Assembly (NCBI GenBank): GCA_963930655.1
Contig: OZ005616.1
Span: 12,862,001-12,926,000 of the forward strand
Length of the DNA: 64,000 nt
Reading direction: 5' to 3'
Source: Myrica gale
Lineage: Eukaryota; Streptophyta; Magnoliopsida; Fagales; Myricaceae
The notes beneath the pieces were generated by a model. That model worked only from the letters and a program-made list of their open reading frames with translations, was not told the origin of the DNA and did no database searches. The position numbers and the translations under genes were made by a program. The stretch's first letter is position 1, and each line of letters begins with the position of its first letter. Shown here piece after piece: positions 35,236 through 47,491 of the stretch.

Positions 35236-36120
35236 TTTTGCTAGCATTTTAATGCACTACTAATTTTTTCCTATATTTTCATATACATGTTTTTTTAATC
35301 GGTAATACAAATTTATTTTAATAATTATAATTTATTGGATGTAAAAACTTAAAGACCAAGGATAATAAAACAAAATATACTTCATCATTGATTAATACCA
35401 TTTTACAACAAATACAAGAATTTCTACAAGTAATTTAAATAGTAACAAGTTTCTAATATAAAATAATAATAAGCAATGACCAACTAAAATATTCAAATAC
35501 AACACAATAAACAAGGGCGAATTAAAATCTTCCTCATTTTACACATCAACCTCCTCCATCTTCCTCATTTAAACCACGAGATACCTGAAATTATTGGAGA
35601 AAGTAAGATGCAATTTGTCACAAAGCAGCAATAAATTGACAGAAGTATGTATATAAAACGTATATGTATCCTTGTTGTCATAGCACATCAGTTCCTTGTT
35701 ATCTACATGAAAATTCCCTGCGAACAAAGTTTTAACAGAAGCATTTGCTCACATCAATAACATGAGGCTCGTTCAGAAGCATTCCCTACTTCATATGTTA
35801 TGATGGTCTCCCCCTAACATGAATTTATTCAAAAAGCTCTTCAACAAGAAGCAAAATGTATAGACCGCAGTCAAAGTAGAAATGCCATATGCACTAGTGC
35901 AACAGCAAGTTCAGAACATAGCAGCCCCCAAAGAACATAATTGAAGGGAGGTACCTTGGCTTAGAAAAGTGGAAGGTACCTTTGTTACCACAGGAGGAAT
36001 TCCCTAATTTATAGGTTTGTACAGACGCAAACTGGACAAAAATTGAGAACAACAATGATAATAAAAACAATAGGAGTCAATGAAGGTAAAAAAAAGTGGG
36101 TAAGAACAATAGAAATGTAA
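35236..36120. other. Interior sequence following the CACTA terminus
   Basis: AT-rich, without transposase motifs. It leads into the PDAP1-like exon fragments on the minus strand and could include their 3' flanking sequence, but I see no independent support. Confidence 0.35.
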
Positions 36121-36149
36121 ATCGTGGTTACCACTATCAACACAAAACG

Positions 36150-36348
36150 TATCACGGAATGCAGGAAGCAAAACATCATCCTTTCTGTTTCTTTTTCTGT
36201 TAACAGTGAAGCAATCTACAATGTAAAAGATGCTGATAATCACTAGTTACATGTTCAATCACCTAAATCTTTCTTAGCTTGTTCTGTTTTCCCCTGCTCT
36301 TGCAATTTCATATATCGCTTGTGAGCTCTCTGTTTCTCCAACTCCTCC
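36150..36348 (-). pseudogene. PDAP1-like (28-kDa heat- and acid-stable phosphoprotein) gene fragment
   Basis: The exon 36348-36263 has an intact TTGCAG acceptor and a GTGATT donor. It encodes EELEKQRAHKRYMKLQEQG followed by KTEQAKKDL, closely matching the conserved core of the PDAP1 family (EEIEKQKAKERYMKMHLAG, KTEQAKADL in human). A second, weaker block at about 36195-36150 starts after TTGTAG and could be the next exon (family form DRLALIRQQR), but it has drifted and runs on without the expected Ala/Lys/Glu-rich end. The other exons are missing. It lies 1.0 kb inside a CACTA terminus, which suggests a captured host segment. Confidence 0.7.
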
Positions 36349-36652
36349 CTGCAACATACCCACATATGGAAGATAAATACCATTGCATCACATTTTTCGA
36401 AAATCCCATTTTATGTAATCCATAGAGGCTTTGATTTCTATAACTGATATCCAAGATATTATCTTTTGACCGAAAATAATTTCAGAAAACCAACTCATTA
36501 TGTTTTTAGTAATTTGCAAAAATTTTTATGCTTTTTTCAAAATTTCAGCAAAATAATTTGTCTATGGTTTTCATGTGCTTCAAGTTTACATGTGGTTAAT
36601 GCTTAAGTTTGAGTTTCTGGCGTCAATTGTGGATAAGTATTGGTGCGCATAT

Positions 36653-38034
36653 TATAAAAGGCATGCTTTGCTTGTTTTTAAAACACCTGCGTTTTACTTT
36701 TAAATAAAAGGACTAGGGCATGTTTTTAAAGAACTCACACTTACCCACTTATTTTAAACCCAACATTCTCTCTCCTCTCAAACAATACACATTGCCCCTC
36801 TTTGCGCCACATCTCACCAAAGTTAGAAATCTTTTGGACTTTTATGATGAAAGCTTAGTTTAATCTCCCAATAAGTCAAGAAAAGGTATGATTTCTTATC
36901 TTTTCTTTTTTCTTTAAAGAATAAATGGAATGGCCGGTGGCCGTGTAGCTTTGTGGTTCAGCATGGTGGGTATCGAATGAATGTTGGTTGGATTTTGTCA
37001 TTTATCATATTTTAAGCTACAAATTTGTATGGGCTTTGTTACTAGCGTGATTTTGCGACTAAACTATGCTTTTCTTAAACTATAATTCATCATTTCAAGA
37101 GGTCTTTAAAGATTTTAAAATCTAGGGTTCAAGAAATTTTCCTCGTTTCAAGAATCTGTTAAAATTTTGTATGAATCTTGTTAGGATTTGTCATATTTTA
37201 GAAAGATTAGTTGATAATCATTTTGTTTTCCATAGTTGGCTTGATTGTGATGAAGATCTTTGTTTTATGTTGTTATGAGCATTCGGGTTTTACATGTTTG
37301 AAGTTTCTGTGATAATTTTAATCATTATGATATTCATATGAGTGTATATTGAGATATTATATGAATGTCTACGAAAATTGGTTATGGTTGATTGATATTT
37401 TAAATAGTCATGGACTAAATTTGCAATATTGTTCGACTGTGTTTACAAAATGTGTACAAATTTTCTTTGATTATGTGAGCACTTGAAAACTTTGTATATT
37501 TTAATACTTTTATTATGTGACACATTGTGCACAAGTGATTTGGTAATTGGACTTGTAAAACTGTGTACAAATTTTTATATGTGGAAAAACTTTGTACCAA
37601 TTTTATAGTTGATATGAAAATTTTATTTAGTTTAATTGTGATATTGAATATTTTGGCTTATTAGCTATTGGATATCATAATATGTTTCTTATGGGATTTA
37701 TTTTGTGGGATTTCAAGTTTCAGTTTTATCTAAATTGATCTATTATTTTTATGTTTAATGTCTCTTAGTTTATGCTATGAGTAATTAGGTTGGTTACTTA
37801 TATTATAAACATGACTTGTTAAACATACTATAGATTGTTTGATTAATGTGATAATTTTCATTATTAATTTATAGTCTTGTACAGATAGTACGTGTGAACC
37901 ACGCAGCTTCCAAGAATGCTCAGAATCAATCTGAGAGTTCCAAACAGCCATCACCCACTCCCATATCCAAGAAATGAGCTGGAGCTTCTTCTGAACCTGT
38001 TTCGAAGAGAACTAAGAGTCAACCAGCCCAAGCT
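36653..38034 (+). mobile_element. 5' part of a retroelement-type gene region, split by LTR-4
   Basis: A TATA-like ATTATAAAAGG (36652) is followed by a leader ending in a possible donor (AAAAG-GTATGA at 36886). A 1-kb AT-rich stretch follows, then an acceptor-like TTGTACAG (37884). After it, a frame rich in Ser, Lys, Gln and Pro (SKNAQNQSESSKQPSPTP) reaches the LTR-4 insertion at 38035. The sequence resumes at 50833. Such basic, Ser/Pro-rich starts are usual in plant retroelement ORFs that carry the putative plant transposon protein domain. It is broken, and the splice reading is inference. Confidence 0.4.
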
Positions 38035-39255
38035 TGTGAGACCCCGTATTGCATTTTGCTATTTATGCTATGTACTTGTTCTTGAATTTGATTTTGGGGG
38101 GCTGTTATTTGGCCCATTGTAAGGAATTTTATGATATTATGATATTGCAATGACTTATGAAATTTTAGTATTCAAGGATATTTAAAGTACATTTTATTAT
38201 ACTTTATGGTTGCTGAAATTTGGCTAAGTATTTTCATTTGTGTGATAAGTTATGGTTATGAAATTATGTTAGTACAATTTGTTATGTTCATAGTGGCCGA
38301 ATTACTTCAAGGTAATTTTCCTTAATTATTTGTTAATTGGCCGCATTTAATCATGTATGCTTATGATATTCTTATACATTGACTATTCTATGTTTGCATT
38401 AGTAGTCTAAAGCTTCATTAGGTCAGCTAAGTAGTATTTGAGTGTGCTAATATGGTAGTCCACGTGAAAGAGAGAAAGTCAAAGAATAAAAGAAAGCTAA
38501 GAGAAGTGAATAATGATTCATGTGAATAGCAAGAGAAGTGTTGGAGTGATTGTTTAAGGAATCAAGTGAAGGGCTTGAAGACAAAGAGGAAAAGAAAAGT
38601 AAATGATAAAGGAGAAGAAGACAAAGCATTTATTGAACCAGCCATGTCACCCAATGGCCTTAGGCGATACAAACTAAGCTTCCCCCCCATTTGGTCAAGC
38701 ATTTGGCTAGGTTCATTCTCCTTCTCACCTTCACGTCTCCCTCACCTCTCAGCACACTCATTTCACTTCAGCACTCACTTCACTCTTGCACTCACTTCAC
38801 TCTTGGCATTTACCTCAGCACCCATTTAGTCACACATAAGAGAGAACCCAAGAGTTAAGGGTGAAAGGAGAGCTTGAACCGAATAGGAAGAAGAAGATAT
38901 CCAAGGGGAAAATCAGGTCAAGGTAAAGGAAATTTGACCCTTATGATATTCTACCTCCTTGAGCTTTTCCTTCCCTAGATTCTAACCATGAATGTCCTAT
39001 TTTAGGTGTTCTAACCATCTCTAGTGTACATCTATAACTCCTAAGGTAAGGTTCGGTTTTTCTTTGGAGCTCTTGACCGAATGTCCTCATGCATGTGATG
39101 TTCAATCCTTCCTTTGGCTGAACCTTTTATTGATGTCCTTCCATTGAAGTATTTTCTTGAATGATAGAGTTGTAGTGTTGTGAAGTTGCTGTTGATAGAG
39201 GAAGGGATTTAATGTCACGGTTTTGGGCTGATGTTAAAGGGAGTGATGATCTTGG

Positions 39256-40446
39256 TGTGAGTCCTAGATTTCAGGATTAAGGCAACTCAAGAGGGGGGGG
39301 GTGAATTGGTTTTCTAAAACTTTTCGGTATTGACCCCCAAAGACGTGTTTGCTAGTAGATACTACTTTAGCACAAGTATAATATGCAATAAGAGTAAGTA
39401 TGTGCTGAAAGTAAAGAGTAGGGATAAGAGAAGCAAACACTCTATTTTTAGGTGGTTCAGCAAACCCGCCTACATTCGAGCCTTGAGGTTTTCCACTATC
39501 TTCCAATAGCTTTACACACTAGCTTCCGGGTGCTAGAGAACCGTACAAGTGCTTTCCCGGGCTCAACACTCAAACTCACCCAAGTTGTTTTTCCGGGGTC
39601 GCCACTCACAACCTAACAAGCTTGAGATATACACTCTCTAAGCTAAGGAAACACCTTTATTGGATATGAAGATAGATTAACAAAAACTCTCTTGATAGAG
39701 TAGATATGAAAATGGCAGGCTCTATCTCTTGATTCACACAAAGACAAGGATATGAAGGTGTGTTTTGTGTGAATGCTATGAGAAATATAGAATATGAAGG
39801 TTTAACATATTTCTCAAGCTATACAAATGATATGTGGTCGTTGGTTCTATGTTTTGGACGTCATAGATGTGTATTTATAGGCCACATATGAAAACTAGTC
39901 GTTTATAGCCGTTAGGGGTTGATTTGACAATTTTATAGTTGTACCGGTCGACCGGTTCAAGTAGCCGTTGCCCAACGGTCATAAATTTGAATGATGTCAA
40001 GATCATGTGCTTCATGTAGCGGTCGACCGCTACAAATAATTGCATTGACCGGTTCATTTAAAACCATGTTTTTTACCACTTTTAAACACTCAATTTTAAA
40101 GGCTTACTTCCCATAAGTATATGAAAGGTTTGAGAATATATTTGGGGTGTTTTGAAACCTTTAAAAACATTTTAATCTTTCAAACAAAAGTTAAAACGGT
40201 TTATGGACGTTTTGAAAGATATACAAGTGTGATTCATAATCCTTGTCAAAAGTGAAACAAAGAGTTACAAGGATTATACCCTAAGGTCTTGAAACTTCAC
40301 TTTGAGCTCCTTGCATCTTATTGTTCTTCTTTCTTCAAGTCTTTGACTCTTTCATCAAGTCTTCTTTGTCTTTGAAGATGTCCATTTTATAAAATTGATC
40401 CATTTATTGAAATCATCAAAATATCAATTGTGCACAAAAGCTAACA
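39256..40446 (-). repeat. 3' LTR of the gag-only copia element
   Basis: 1191 bp, starting TGTTAGCTTTTGTGC in minus sense at 40446. A TATA-like CTATAAATAC reading lies at 39871-39880. Palindromes GGTCGACC (39946) and the 18-bp GTAGCGGTCGACCGCTAC (40016-40033) lie upstream of it in LTR sense. Confidence 0.85.
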
Positions 40447-41825
40447 ATCTCCCTCTTTTTGATGATGACAATAAATTGATAGTTTTGGGGATGACTCCCC
40501 CTATCTTTTGTAATTGGACAAACATTTAAAACTTGGAGACAAAGCATTAGTTGTAGCCATTTGGATTCATATAAGAATAATACAATCAAAACATAATCCA
40601 GTTCAAAAGGAGAATATATATTCATCAAAACTATTATCACATTTCTCCCCCTTTGTCACATCAAAAAGACAAAGCACACATTTCTCCTCAAATATGCATT
40701 CTAAAAGCAAAGGGAATAAAAATATGTAGACATTTAAGAATTCTCCCTCTTTGCAATAAAAAAGAGAATGCATGGATAGAATTAAAAAATCAGTTAAAAG
40801 AGATCATCCAAAAGAATAACTTGTAGTTTTAAATGACGATCTCATTCAAATAGTATAGAGGATGTCTAACGAGGACTCAAGAGTCCATCACTATTATGAT
40901 AGTAGCCCACCGAGTGCGTTTGTACCAACCTCTAAGCTACCAATGACAATTTAAAGGTCATTCTCAACCAAAAAGGTTAAAGCTCACAAAATCTCATCAA
41001 AATTCATGATTTTTGTAAAAGGGATAGCTTATAGATGTTTCATTTTGATAAATGCAAGAAAATATGTGAGAGATGAATATATTTGCATTTATAATATTAA
41101 AGATGTCCATTTTATAAAATTGATCCATTTATTGAAATCATCAAAATATCAATTGTGCACAAAAGCTAACAATCTCCCTCTTTTTGATGATGACAATAAA
41201 TTGATAGTTTTGGGGATGACTCCCCCTATCTTTTGTAATTGGACAAACATTTAAAACTTGGAGACAAAGCATTAGTTGTAGCCATTTGGATTCATATAAG
41301 AATAATACAATCAAAACATAATCCAGTTCAAAAGGAGAATATATATTCATCAAAACTATTATCACATTTCTCCCCCTTTGTCACATCAAAAAGACAAAGC
41401 ACACATTTCTCCTCAAATATGCATTCTAAAAGCAAAGGGAATAAAAATATGTAGACATTTAAGAATTCTCCCTCTTTGCAATAAAAAAGAGAATGCATGG
41501 ATAGAATTAAAAAATCAGTTAAAAGAGATCATCCAAAAGAATAACTTGTAGTTTTAAATGACGATCTCATTCAAATAGTATAGAGGATGTCTAACGAGGA
41601 CTCAAGAGTCCATCACTATTATGATAGTAGCCCACCGAGTGCGTTTGTACCAACCTCTTAGCTACCAATGACAATTTAAAGGTCATTCTCAACCAAAAAG
41701 GTTAAAGCTCATAAAATCTCATCAAAATTCATGATTTTTGTAAAAGTGATAGCTTATAGATGTTTCATTTTGATAAATGCAAGAAAATATGTGAGAGATG
41801 AATATATTTGCATTTATAATATTAA
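40376..41825. repeat. 725-bp tandem duplication across the LTR/internal boundary
   Basis: Copies 40376-41100 and 41101-41825 are almost identical, starting GATGTCCATTTTATAAAATT. Each includes the last 70 bp or so of the LTR plus about 650 bp of internal sequence. It explains why the same small frames appear twice. Confidence 0.95.
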
Positions 41826-41984
41826 CAACTAAGAAATCATCAACTAACAATTAAATTTATTCTCAGTTAAGGATTTAGAAGTTACCAAAGGTTTTTCCCT
41901 TAGCATTTGTCCTCAAATGTCACAAGCCTTCATGATAGGCAAGTTTCATTCAAACACCCTTTATTGCTCCATCCTACAAGAGAA

Positions 41985-43484
41985 TCAAGAAACTATTTTT
42001 GGTACCCAAACCTTCTTGGGTCCTTCAATGTTAGCTTTGGTTCCTTTTGGAACCCATATCTTCTTGAGAGTCTTGCTCCCAAGCTTCTTTAATGCACAAT
42101 CAAAAATAAGATGTCCATCTTTGTTGCAAAAATGACATGTTTGAGTAGGTGCATTAAAAGACTTAGCTTTCACAAAATAATTTTTAAAATATTTTTGGTG
42201 AATAGAAGGCTTGTAGCCTAAGCCACTTTTGTCAAAGACACATCTTTGACTACCAAGCATGTTTTTCAAAGATTTGCTTCCTTGAGTAAACTTCTCGATG
42301 ATTTTGCTTTGAGAAACTATTTTGTTGTTCAAAGCAACCTTTTCATTTTCAAATTCTAAAGCTTTTTGTTGGAACAAATTGTTTTCTAGCTTTAGAGTAT
42401 CTTTCTCATTTTTCAATAAATCAATTTCTTTTGAGATCAAAATGAGTTTCTTTTTCAATGAAGTATATTTTGAACCTAGTTTTTCAAATTGAGAAAGAAG
42501 TTCATCAAATGCATTTTGAAGCTCAATATATGAAGTTTTAGGCTCATCATTTGAAGAATGTACCTCATCATCATCCTCATCATCCTTAAATTCCATGAGG
42601 CACATGTTGGCTAATTCTCCATCTTCATCTTCGGAGGAGGAGGAGCTTTCATCGTTAGCCTTCCAAGATGTCTTCTTGTATTTGAGGCTTCTCTTCTCTT
42701 TCTTTCTTTTGAGGAATTTCTTGAACTTTCTAGTCATTAAGACTATATCTTCCTCATCTTCAATTTCATCTTCAATTATGGAGGATTTTAGAGCGATCCT
42801 CATCTTTTTCTTGCTCTCATCTTCATTTTCGAGCATTTGGATCTCATGGGTCATTAAGGATCCAATAACCTCATCTAGAGGAAGCTTTGTGAGATCCTTG
42901 GCTTCTTGTATGGTGGTCACTTTGGCCTCCCATGCCTTTGGTAAGGACCTAAAGATTTTTCTCACCAAATCGGAGTTAGTATAAGATTTACCAAGAGCAT
43001 TCAAAGCATTTATTATTGTGGTAAATCTAGTATACATGACAGTAATGGACTCCTCTGGTGTCATTTTAAATAACTCATAGTAATGAACAAGCATGTTGAT
43101 TTTTGACTCTTTGATTTGACTTGTTCCTTTATGAGTAATTTCTAACATATGCCATATATCTCTAGCATTTGAGCAAGATGCAATTCTATTAAATTCTCTT
43201 TCATCCAATGCACAATATAATATGTTCATGGCTCTTGAATCTAGAGAGATTTTCATTTTATCATTTGCATCATATTCGTTTTCGCTTTTGAGGATTTTAA
43301 CCTCTCCAACTTTCTTTGTCAGAATATAAGGACCATTTAATATGCATATTAACAAATTATAATCAATATATTGTAAATAAATACTCATCCTAACTTTCCA
43401 ATATGCATAATCACTTCCATTAAAAAATAGTGGTCTAAGTGTGGAAAGTCCTTCAACATGAGTGTCGAAGCTTGAGGTTGCCAT
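41985..43484 (-). mobile_element. Intact copia gag frame, 499 codons
   Basis: An uninterrupted frame has a DUF4219-type start (RPLFFNGSDYAYWKVRM), a UBN2 core (IWHMLEITHKGTSQIKESK, then FRSLPKAWEAKVTTIQEAKD), an acidic Ser-rich linker, a predicted coiled-coil segment at about residues 320-400, and a CCHC knuckle (CHFCNKDGHLIFDC) near residue 450. In autonomous copia elements this region forms the particle and binds RNA. Here it is the only coding part, and it looks whole while the element as a whole does not. Confidence 0.9.
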
Positions 43485-43519
43485 TCTAACTCAAGATTGT
43501 TAAAAAACAGTGGTCTAAG

Positions 43520-44219
43520 TGTGTGAATGCTATGAGAAATATAGAATATGAAGGTTTAAGATATTTCTCAAGCTATACAAATGATATGTGGTCGTTGGTT
43601 TTATGTTTTGGACGTTATAGATGTGTATTTATAGGCCACATATGAAAACTAGCCATTTATAGCCGTTAGGGGTTGATTTGACAATTTTATAGTTGTACCG
43701 GTCGACCGCTTCATGTACCGGTCGACCGGTTCAAGTAGCCATTGCCCAACGGTCATAAATTTGAATGCTGTCAAGATCATGCGCTTCATGTAGCGGTCGA
43801 CCGCTACAAATAATTGCATCGACCGGTTCATTTAAAACCATATTTTTTACCACTTTTAAACACTCAATTTTAAAGGCTTACTTCCGATAAGTATATGAAA
43901 GGTTTGAGAATATATTTGGGGTGTTTTGAAACCTTTAAAAACATTTTAATCTTTCAAACAAAAGGTAAAACGGTTTATGCATGTTTTGAAAGATATGCAA
44001 GTGTGATTCATAATCCTTGTCAAAAGTGAAACAAGGAGTTACAAGGATTTACCCTAAGATCTTGAAACTTCACTTTGAGCTCCTTGCATCTTCTTGTTCT
44101 TCTTTCTTCAAGTCTTTGGCTCTTTCATCAAGTCGTCTTTGTCTTTGAAGATGTCCATTTTATAAATTTGATCTATTTATTGAAATCATCAAAATCTCAA
44201 TTGCGCACAAAAGCCAACA
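43520..44219 (-). repeat. Incomplete 5' LTR of the gag-only copia element
   Basis: It corresponds to about 39768-40446 of the 3' LTR, from GTGTGAATGCTATGAG to AAAAGCCAACA. It includes the GGTCGACC palindromes at 43700 and 43720 and GTAGCGGTCGACCGCTAC at 43790-43807. The perfect CTTGG duplication adjoins its outer end. Confidence 0.85.
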
Positions 44220-45567
44220 CTTGGTTTTAATGTTGGATAGATTGCATGCATGTAAGTTAGGTTGGTATTGGCCGAATCTTGTAACCCTATTGCATGATTT
44301 TGCTTCTTATTTGAGGTGGAATATTGATGTTCAATGCAATGTTTGGTTATAGCTATGAATAGATAATGTTGCATGTAGGATTGGTGGTCATTGTGGCCGA
44401 ATATGTTGCTGCATGTCCTTGAATTGAACTTTGAGGATGGTTTGTGTTTGCTGATGAAAAATGTGAAATTTTAGATGATGTAGGGCTTCGGTCAGTGGAT
44501 TTACTCAGGGAACAAATGTATTTAGAAATGGACTAACATGCATGTAAGTGAATGGTACGAAATTGGAAGAACTTAGCAATGCATGTTTGCCAATTGTCTT
44601 GATAAGTAATTTGCTTATTTGAGGTATGTCATGTCTCATAATGTTGCTTGCTGATTAAGTGTATTATATTTTGGTTTTATAGGATAGAACAACAAGCTAT
44701 CAATCAACACTTTGGTTGTATTTTGGAGAAAAGGAAGACTACACACTCGGGTTAAGTGATTGCTTGCATATGGTGTTGTCTTTAAGAGCTTGTAGAGATT
44801 CTTATATGAAACTTGGAGAATTGTGATGTTGAAAAATGTCTAGGATGATTAAAGTCTAAGTCAGCAAACTAAAGATTTAAATTAAGTGCAAAGGGCCACG
44901 GGTTGGCCATAGAGGAAGGAAATTATGCATGCAAGTAATGTTGGAAAATTCTTGTCAATGACATTCTATGTGAACTTGAAAACCTAGAGATTTAAGAGCA
45001 TGAAAATTAGATCTATCCTATAGGTCTTGGCAGTGGCCATACAATACGTATATTGAGGCTAAATTGGTGGAATTTGATAACCATTAGTCCATGCATAGTA
45101 TGATGAAAAGCGTGGAACAAGGGAATGGGAATTAGACGTAGATAAGTTGCTGTTTTGGCTTGGAATTCTTAGTATGAAATGTAGTTGCTGATTTTCATGG
45201 ATAGGCTTTGGAATCAATGATGTTGATGGGAAGAATCAATGTACTAAGTTGAATACAAGTTGGACATATGGTAGTTTAAATCAGCAACCTTGTTGGAGTT
45301 GTTTGATGCACATGTTATTGTTTTCGAATTTGTTTTATGCAAGCTAAAGTTTAGAAGAAATCATTTGTAAATGAAATCTTATGCAAGTGAAGTCATATTT
45401 TTAAAAATACTTATTTTGGAAACCGGAAACGTTTACGAGTACTTTTGTATGTCGACTTGAATGTTATTATCTAAGCAATTATGTAACGAATGTAACTCGC
45501 TTGTAGGCGAAGCTTCACTCGAAACTCAAGAAGACTGAGGTAAGTGGAAACTTACTCTTTTCAAAAA

Positions 45568-46241
45568 CTGGAATGATACACAACATGTTTTTCATGAACA
45601 AGCATGACATTATAAGCAAGCATGAACACTCATTGTTATCAAGCATGACATGAGCATTTGCATGATTTCTTGAAAGAAAAAGAAGATTTCATACAAATGA
45701 AAGTATGAAAGTTTTATGACAAGTTAAGTTAAAGGGCTTTGGTCGGTACCGCACCAAGTTATGAAGGTACATTCCATACTGAAGGACATTTACGTGAAGG
45801 GTGGATGTTACCTAGGATGCCCATATTGAAGGACATTTACGTGAAGGTTGGGTAAGTCCCTGAGGTCTGTGCAACCACACTGAAGGAAGATTGAGAGAAG
45901 GTGTGGACATCCAAGGGTCGTGTCTAGCCATCAGGCCTAAGGCCACTCCAAGGGCTAGCTCGACCAGATGTTATGTCTCCAAGGGAAAGAGGGGACGGTT
46001 CTGATGGGAACGCACAACCCTGACTTCAGGGGTTAAATGGAGCGTACGTAACCCACAAGATGAGAAAGAATTTTTTTCAAGGACCAAGTGTCATTTTAAG
46101 TACAAGTATATGTTTTTAAGAGTAAGCATGTGCATATGCAAACATGAAGCATGCATGCATATAAAGTTTTACGATCATTCATGATTTACATGTTCCCTTA
46201 CTGAGTCTTTTGACTCACAAGTTTTAACTGTATCATTCCAG
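45568..46241 (+). repeat. Inverted-repeat-bracketed module in LTR-4
   Basis: Arms CTGGAATGATACA (45568-45580) and TGTATCATTCCAG (46229-46241). It contains GAAGGACATTTACGTGAAGG units (45781 and 45827) and a related unit near 45882. The hairpin GAGTCTTTTGACTC precedes the right arm. GTAAGT/ACTTAC lies just outside the left arm. Confidence 0.85.
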
Positions 46242-46571
46242 ATGTTCCAGGGGAAAACAGTCCTGAGGATTACTTGTGTCACGCCCCGAACGGCATCCCG
46301 CAGGGACCGTGACAGCCGCGAGCTATCCCCCGGACGGCTCCAGCGTTCATACTTATTTTCTTACTTAATTACGGCGGAAACGTACAGGATCGCGAGGGGT
46401 TTGAGCGAATACTTACATAATCAGGGTTCTCATTAAATTCATACAAAACAAATATTTAAAACATATTAGAACCCAATTAGTGACACACATGTCACTATCA
46501 ACAAAATGCGAAGCTTAACATCTTGGGCATCTAGGTCAGGTAGTCCTCCTGACTCTCTTCACCTGATACAT

Positions 46572-47491
46572 CTGGAATGACACAATTTTAAAAACGTGAG
46601 TCAAAAAGACTCAGTAAGGGAAAAACGTAAAACTTAAATCATGCTCTTGACTCATGCTTGCTTAATCATGAAAGAAAGATAAAACTTGAACAATTGATGC
46701 ATATGCGTGCTTATGAGTTATGCATATGCTCTTGCTTATTGTTTTCGGCCCCAGGCCCTTGAAAACCACTTTCTTTCATGCTTGCTTGTAAACTGGCCCT
46801 TGGCCCTTAAAAATCTTTCTTTCGTACTTGTGCCCTTGTTGGCCTTATCATAATTATCTCATGTCTTTTACTTGCGGGCTCGCTCCATTTGACCCCTGAA
46901 GTCAGGGTTGTGCGTTCCCTTCGGAACCGTCCCCGAATTCCCTTAGAGACTTACATCTGGTCAGCTAGCGCACCTTCTCAATGTCCTTCAGTGGCTAGAC
47001 GTGACCCTTGGAGGCACCACACCTTCTCATTGCCCTTCAGTGTGGCTTGCACAGCCTCTTGGATTCTCCCATCCTTCTCATAAATGTCCTTCGGTATGGG
47101 AGTCCATCTTGATGGTACGGTACCGACCGGTGCCCTTAATCTTAACTTATCGTTTCATAAAACTTCTCATATTCTTTCCATAAAAATCATTGCATAATTT
47201 TCTTCTTGAAAAATTCATGCAATGCACATGTCATGTCATGCTTGCTTCATGTCATGCTTTCTTAAAATTCATGCTTGTTCATGAAATTCATATCATGTCA
47301 TGCTTTCTTAAAATTCATGCTTATTCATGAAACTCATATCATGTCATGCTTTCTTAAAATTCATGCTTATTCATGAAACTCATATCATGTCATGCTTTCT
47401 TAAAATTCATGCTTATTCATGAAACTCATATCATGTCATGCTTTCTTAAAATTCATGCTTATTCATGAAACGATGCAGTGTGTCATTCCAG
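46572..47491 (-). repeat. Inverted-repeat-bracketed module in LTR-5, with paired arm changes
   Basis: Arms CTGGAATGACACA (46572-46584) and TGTGTCATTCCAG (47479-47491). Both arms differ from the other LTRs at the matching base, so pairing is kept. The GAGTC/GACTC hairpin and spaced GAAGG-type units (minus sense, 46975-47095) are present. Confidence 0.85.
47241..47470. repeat. 46-bp minisatellite in LTR-5
   Basis: Five head-to-tail copies with TTCTTAAAATTCATGCTT and TCATGTCATGC cores, at a 46-bp period (CTTAAAATTC at 47261, 47307, 47353, 47399 and 47445). Confidence 0.92.

Larger units (their letters stand above)
39256..44219 (-). mobile_element. Gag-only copia element, TSD CTTGG
   Basis: A minus-strand element flanked by CTTGG at 39251-39255 and 44220-44224. 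Its parts are a 3' LTR (39256-40446), a 725-bp tandemly repeated 3' segment, a single long gag frame (41985-43484) and an incomplete 5' LTR (about 43520-44219). No protease, integrase, reverse transcriptase or RNase H sequence is present. It belongs to the same LTR and gag family as the element at the left edge. It is inserted in LTR-4. Confidence 0.85.

Noticed and set aside
44220-46276. Host gene in the 2-kb stretch between the copia element and LTR-5
   Set aside because: It is LTR-4 sequence continuing from 39255, shown by the CTTGG and ACTTG target duplications. No coding frame is supported.
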